From the NCBI GenBank assembly GCA_031310005.1, contig CM062384.1, positions 2,852,001-2,916,000 on the forward strand: a stretch of DNA of 64,000 bases, written 5' to 3'. Made by a program: the position numbers and the translations under genes. Positions 59,654 through 64,000 of this stretch are shown here, piece after piece. Numbering within the stretch: position 1 is the stretch's first letter; each line of letters opens with the position of its first letter. Origin of the DNA: Dactylellina haptotyla (Eukaryota; Ascomycota; Orbiliomycetes; Orbiliales; Orbiliaceae). Below the pieces are notes generated by a model. That model ran no database searches and was not told the DNA's origin. It saw nothing but the letters and a program-made list of their open reading frames with translations.

Positions 59654-61833
59654 CTTTAATGGGTACCCTCTTGGTAATAAAAGATGAGATATGCACGGGA
59701 GAAAGCTTAAAGAACCCAGGGCCAGCCCGACTATCAGATATTGTGGGTCGAGTACCAGTCAACTTCCTGTGTTGTCCATTCAGCGGCTGGATAGCCCACG
59801 CCTAGCGCTAGTTAGCTTCAAAATATTAGGAGGCTGACGAGGTTTCGAGGTACGTATGACGACGGGCACACGGGCTACTCCTGAATACCTACCACGATGA
59901 AGCAACCTGATCTCGGAGGGTAGTTAGCTCGATATTTTTAATAGGCTTTTGATGGTTGGTAAACTCCCAAAATCCATTAGCGCCACAGAATAATTTTCAA
60001 AGTAATGAAATGCGGGGTTGCCTTAACAAAAAATCTAAGGATCCGGATCTCTCAGCAGTTCAGCCTTCCGCGGCTCCAGCAAAAGAAACATTCTCCAAAA
60101 AATGCAATGGCATTTGGGATGTCCACTACACGACGGTCTGAACGTAAAGCTAGTTCTATTTATTTTTTTGTTTGCGTGCGGATCTCCAATTAGGAAATTG
60201 CACTCAAATTTACCATCGGGTATTCTACCACAATTCAAGATTCATGGCGTTAAGATCGTTTCAAGAAGATAAGGATTGCGATCTCGTAACCTGGTACTCT
60301 TGTCGCCACTATTATTACCAATTGTCGCGAAGGAAAGCAAAATTTTTACATAACACGAGTCGCCACTTCCGGTATCCATAGAAGAAAATCCGCGAAGAGT
60401 ATCTGGGTGCGTTGCATTGCCTTGGTTCAAGGATAGTTTACGTGCTGAGAGCGCGGACAGGTTTTCTCGCAAATCCCGTAAATGGCGGGCGCTAGGTATT
60501 TTCCAGAATTTTCCAGGTTGGTCCGTTATTACTGCGCGACGAGGTTAACCCAAAGTGTCTAAGCGTGTATATATTTCGAATGGCTTGACACAAATATTGA
60601 TCACCCATTGTGAGGACCTATAAAAAGCGGCGTTTATCTGACAGGACGACCAGGAGGCCTTGAGTAGCATAGCTCGTCGGCCGCCAAGATAAATCCTAAT
60701 TCAAACAAAAAGCTTGGTTCAAGCTTAGTATTATGTTTCTAAATATTAATGCAGAACCGAAAATGTTTCTGACGTGGGAAATGTCCAAAAAACCCATAGG
60801 GATTTGCTTCTCAAGCTGTGATAACGCTAGCGACAATATAAGATAGCATTAGCCTCAAATCCGTCGATACCGCCAAAAGCCAAGAACACCTTGTAATTTA
60901 CCTTATGTGCGATATTTTCAAGGTTTTGAGACAGGGGCGCAGGTTCTTAGGATTTTCCATTTCCCCTGCAGGTCAGAAGAAACCAGTTGTCGTCTTTTTA
61001 GATCTACTTTGGCGCCAGTGTTGTTGGCCAAGTTGAGGTACCAACGACGCACCAGGTCCCACACGCCGCGACCAAGGCGGTCAACGAGACCAGCGCCGCG
61101 ACAGCGAGAAGAGAGCGCCCTCTCGAATCAAGTTAGCTTCGATCGACGCGAAATTGCGTTCCTGAGCCTGGAACAAATAAACATGCGCAACCTGGCAACC
61201 TGCACCGTGCACCGCGGAGTGAGGTGGACTTGGACAGACCCTTGCTCCGGCAACACAGCAGCGGCGCCTCCCAGCGGATATCACACCTAACTAACTACCG
61301 CTGTACATTACATGTTTCGAAGGCCCGAAACACCAGATTTGGCAGATCTACTGCGGAACTACAATCTTGCATTCTCCCGAGGCGCTAAAATATTTTCAGA
61401 TCTGGTTAAGACTGTCCTCCGTTTCCTATGAGGCTGGAGCCATCACAGGCATCTAGGAACTTAAAGTGTTTTCCAGTGACTTTTTGCCCTGAACAAGTTT
61501 CATCAGAACCGCGGCTTTTTAGGACCTATCAAGCTGGATATGGAAACTCTTGTCAATAGACTAGTGGTTGGCAAGTCCGGGGCAAATTGTTGATAGAAAC
61601 CGCACAATGAGAAACTTAATCGAGCTAGGTATAGATCGAAATAATATCTGCAATATGACTGTAATATCAAATCCATAAGGAACCGAATATGCATAAATAC
61701 CTAGCTACTCGCCCTCGTCGGATCTCAGTTTCATTTTAGAAAGCATCACGGTTCTATATCTACCTTCAATCATCTAATAACTTTGCATTTCGAGATTAAC
61801 AGTTAATCCTAATAATATATCCACTTACGCAAA
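59654..61833. other. 2.2-kb intergenic region
   Basis: It holds the NACHT-WD40 promoter and the leader of the GPI-protein gene. A 127-codon frame (60907-61290, plus) is arginine-rich and GC-driven, with no domain. No gene is supported. Confidence 0.45.
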
Positions 61834-62735
61834 ATGAAGTCATTCATCGCTCCAGTTGTCTTCAGGTGAGCGCTCCCTGTTCTACTCCCGGGTATACCAG
61901 TTTTTATAATCACAGATTCGCTTTACTAACATGTCGACCATTTTCTTCCAACAGTCTCTTGGCCGTCCGCGCCTCCGCACAAAATACCCCACAAGGATGC
62001 CCTACCACCTACAATCCGGCGTGTCCTTTTGTGCGATCCACCGTCAACGGCAACGCAACAGACTTTGCCTGCGCCGCCACTTTCTTACCACCCACAGATC
62101 TTGGGAGTAGCAATGTCTGCCCTGGAGGTCCTGTGGCCTCTTGTGATAACCTAGCATGCAATTTCCTCTGTGGAACCCAACCTGGTCTTGCTGGAAGCAT
62201 AACCTTTTGCAACGCTGTGAATGTCACCTCCGGTGTACAAGGCTGCCGTGCTTGTGCAGATAGCCGTAACCCCACCGGTACCACGACACAGACTACTGCT
62301 ACGACACAGACTGCTGCCTCGACAGCAACTAACACAGGCTGCCCTGCTGCTTTGGATCCCGCCTGTCCCTACTGGTGCCCTTACAAGAGCGCCCGCACCG
62401 AGCCGGGCTATTGCACCACCGACTTCATGACAGGTCCGGGAACTGCTGGCTGTCAGGTGTGCCCTGGAAATCCTTCTGTTTGCCCTGCCACCCCAGCTGC
62501 ATCTTGTGCATTCATCTGTCAAGGAGTTGGATCCGTCGCCGTTCCAAAATTTTGTTACAACAGAGATATCTCCCAGGAAAATGTGCTCACCTGCACCGCT
62601 TGCGCCTCAGCAACTGGCGGTAGCTCCACTCCTACCGTTGCGCCACCACCAGCTTATACCGGAGCTGCTTCCCGTCTCTCACTCAGCGGTGGAGCTCTTG
62701 CCGGTGTCGCCGCCCTGGTTGCCCTTAACATTTAA
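61834..62735 (+). CDS. GPI-anchored cell-surface protein with four cysteine modules
   Basis: Exons 61834-61865 and 61955-62735 give 270 residues. A signal peptide (MKSFIAPVVFSLLAVRASA) is split by the intron, which has a CTAAC branch at 61925. The mature part has four modules of about 45 residues with a shared cysteine layout (C...AC-x-F/Y...FC...GC-x2-C): the first starts GCPTTYNPACPF, the second SCDNLACNFLC, the third GCPAALDPACPYWC, the fourth SCAFIC. Modules 2 and 3 are separated by a Thr/Ala linker (TTTQTTATTQTAASTATNT) suited to O-mannosylation. The C-terminus has a small-residue site and a hydrophobic tail (GGALAGVAALVALNI), the signal for a GPI anchor. Likely a wall or surface protein; family unrecognised. 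Confidence 0.82.
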
Positions 62736-63272
62736 ATGCTCACTATAGCGTATCGCCACTTTAGAAGATGTGGTAAAACCGAAAACAACAATTTTTGATT
62801 CGAAGTAAACTTAATTTGTCGATAAGCACGGAAGACTCTATACCGTTTCCGTGCACAATTTGTAACTAGCTATTCTCAATGTCCTGTCAAAATTCAAATG
62901 TATTTAGTAATAATCTATAAGCCTCTCTAAAACAAAAAACCAAAGGATATTTCAGTAAGATATATATAGTAATTGAGAATATAGAGCCTAATCTCGTCTT
63001 CCCCCCCCCAAAAAAAAAAAAATCTTTGAGTGCTAGCATTCCGTTATCTGAAACTACAATAAAATTATTTCCAAGCAAAATAAATTTATATTTTTATCGC
63101 ATTCTAATTGCCCAGTGTATTAATTCTCCGCTAGTCGTGGCTGGTTCTACTTTCTAGTATCTGTGTAGCACAAGGTAACATCTAAGTACAAAGTCTATCC
63201 AACCTTTCGGCTCGCATAATTCTAACTCCTTCACAGCATCTCTCTTCCGGTTACATATCCATATTAACCCCT
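62736..63272. other. intergenic region between convergent secreted-protein genes
   Basis: AT-rich shared 3' region with a C9/A12 homopolymer junction at about 63001-63021. No coding signal is visible. Confidence 0.5.
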
Positions 63273-63854
63273 CTAACAATTGAAGTAGGCAAAAAATGAG
63301 TTAAAGCCACCGGTCTGCGTGTTGGTGCAGGAGTAGCTGCCACTGGCAATGCCCATACTCTGCCTGTTGCCTTTACAATTTATTTCTGAGTACGTGGAAA
63401 CCGTGGGCTTAGGATTGCCTCCGAACTCCTGCCACAATGACATACTGTGTCCTGTAGCATATTGGCTAATACAGTACACACCACAGCCAAAGGCTGCAGC
63501 TCGAACGATGGGGTCCCCGCCACAACCGGTTCCCGCCCAAGACTGGGCGTAGTGGCCGCCACTGCGCTTTACCAAGGCAGTGCTGTTTCCGTCATCGCCG
63601 CCACTGAGATCGAGGAAGGTAGGGCCATCGATGTGAATAACAGGAATCTCGTCTGGTCTTTCCCAAGTTCCTTTGCCGGAGAATACGGCGGCCTTTTCTT
63701 CCTCGGTAGGATTGTAACGGGGTCCGTCGTATTTAAGGTATTTCAAACCCTTAGATCTTGCGTAGAGCTCTTTATCTTGGGGGATTGGCTCCGCGATAGC
63801 CATAGCTGAAACGGCTTGGATGAAGAGCCACGAGGTAAGTCCGAATTTGACCAT
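63273..63854 (-). CDS. Kex2-processed secreted 6-cysteine protein
   Basis: A single exon of 193 residues. A signal peptide (about 1-21, cut after AMAIA) is followed by a pro-region (22-97) rich in charged residues, ending at the dibasic Kex2 site LVKR (96-97). The mature protein has 96 residues starting SGGHYAQSW, with six cysteines at 111, 124, 128, 160, 176 and 193. The last one is the C-terminal residue. GTGCGGDPIVRAAAFGCGVY and the SGSYSCTN...FFAYFNC end resemble many small secreted fungal proteins, possibly of a beta/gamma-crystallin-like fold; that fold is a guess. It could act on other microbes, on a host or on the fungal wall. The 146 bases after 63854 hold its promoter. Confidence 0.82.
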   Translation of the reverse strand: MVKFGLTSWLFIQAVSAMAIAEPIPQDKELYARSKGLKYLKYDGPRYNPTEEEKAAVFSGKGTWERPDEIPVIHIDGPTFLDLSGGDDGNSTALVKRSGGHYAQSWAGTGCGGDPIVRAAAFGCGVYCISQYATGHSMSLWQEFGGNPKPTVSTYSEINCKGNRQSMGIASGSYSCTNTQTGGFNSFFAYFNC

Positions 63855-64000
63855 TTTGTTCGGTGTATTTTCTTTAGTTCGACTGAATTCTATGAGTGCT
63901 TCTTAAGCAAATATAAACAATAGTGTTTCTTAGAGGACCAAGGAATCAAATAAGAGGATTGTTTTGGAGATTGTTTGTGATCCGCTGAGGTTTCTGAGGA

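Noticed and set aside
60907-61290. 127-codon plus-strand frame upstream of the GPI-protein gene
   Set aside because: Arg/Thr-rich, driven by base composition, with no recognisable fold.

Overview
The window reads as nuclear DNA of a filamentous ascomycete (Pezizomycotina). Genes are split by short introns (mostly 50-100 nt) with GT-AG ends and CTAAC/CTGAC-like branch sites. There are pyrimidine-rich leaders, a Thr tRNA with an intron next to the anticodon, and typical filamentous-fungal families: Och1-like GT32, LCL3 nuclease, Sec9, SesA/Helo-like NACHT-WD40 receptor and LysM-tyrosinase. The species cannot be fixed from the sequence alone. I rebuilt exon joins by hand by requiring continuous reading phase.

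Layout. 0-5.7 kb is gene-poor, with a possible partial minus-strand gene at the extreme left. 5.7-27.2 kb is mostly housekeeping: a vezatin/Inp2-type myosin-binding membrane protein, the COMPASS subunit Sdc1/Dpy-30, a fumarate reductase fused to cytochrome b5, EMC6, a LysM-tyrosinase fusion, the mitochondrial LETM1 protein Mdm38, a DUF3253 protein, and mitochondrial GTP:AMP phosphotransferase. 27.2-32.3 kb is a 5-kb gene-poor stretch with a long CT microsatellite. 32.3-47.2 kb holds an Och1-like mannosyltransferase and then a run of minus-strand genes: three F-box proteins (one with two F-box modules), a secreted alpha-galactosidase with a ricin-type lectin domain, LCL3, tRNA-Thr(AGT) and Sec9.

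47.5-64 kb looks like an accessory region. It has decayed duplicate pieces of a membrane-anchored aspartic-peptidase-like gene, a small membrane-protein gene with very short exons and diverged 200-bp repeats of its 3' end, and an 8-cysteine small secreted protein with a 15-nt microexon. It also has the parent aspartic-peptidase-like gene, itself broken by one in-frame stop, a 1405-residue NACHT-WD40 receptor, a GPI-anchored protein of four cysteine modules, and a Kex2-processed 6-cysteine secreted protein.

Functional links. Several products act at the cell surface or in the secretory route: EMC6 (membrane insertion), Och1-like (N-glycan outer chains), Sec9 (exocytosis), tyrosinase, alpha-galactosidase and the secreted cysteine-rich proteins. 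Another group is mitochondrial: Mdm38, Adk2, LCL3 and possibly Osm1. The NACHT receptor sits beside candidate secreted proteins and gene relics, which suggests a fast-evolving recognition/effector locus; that is inference.
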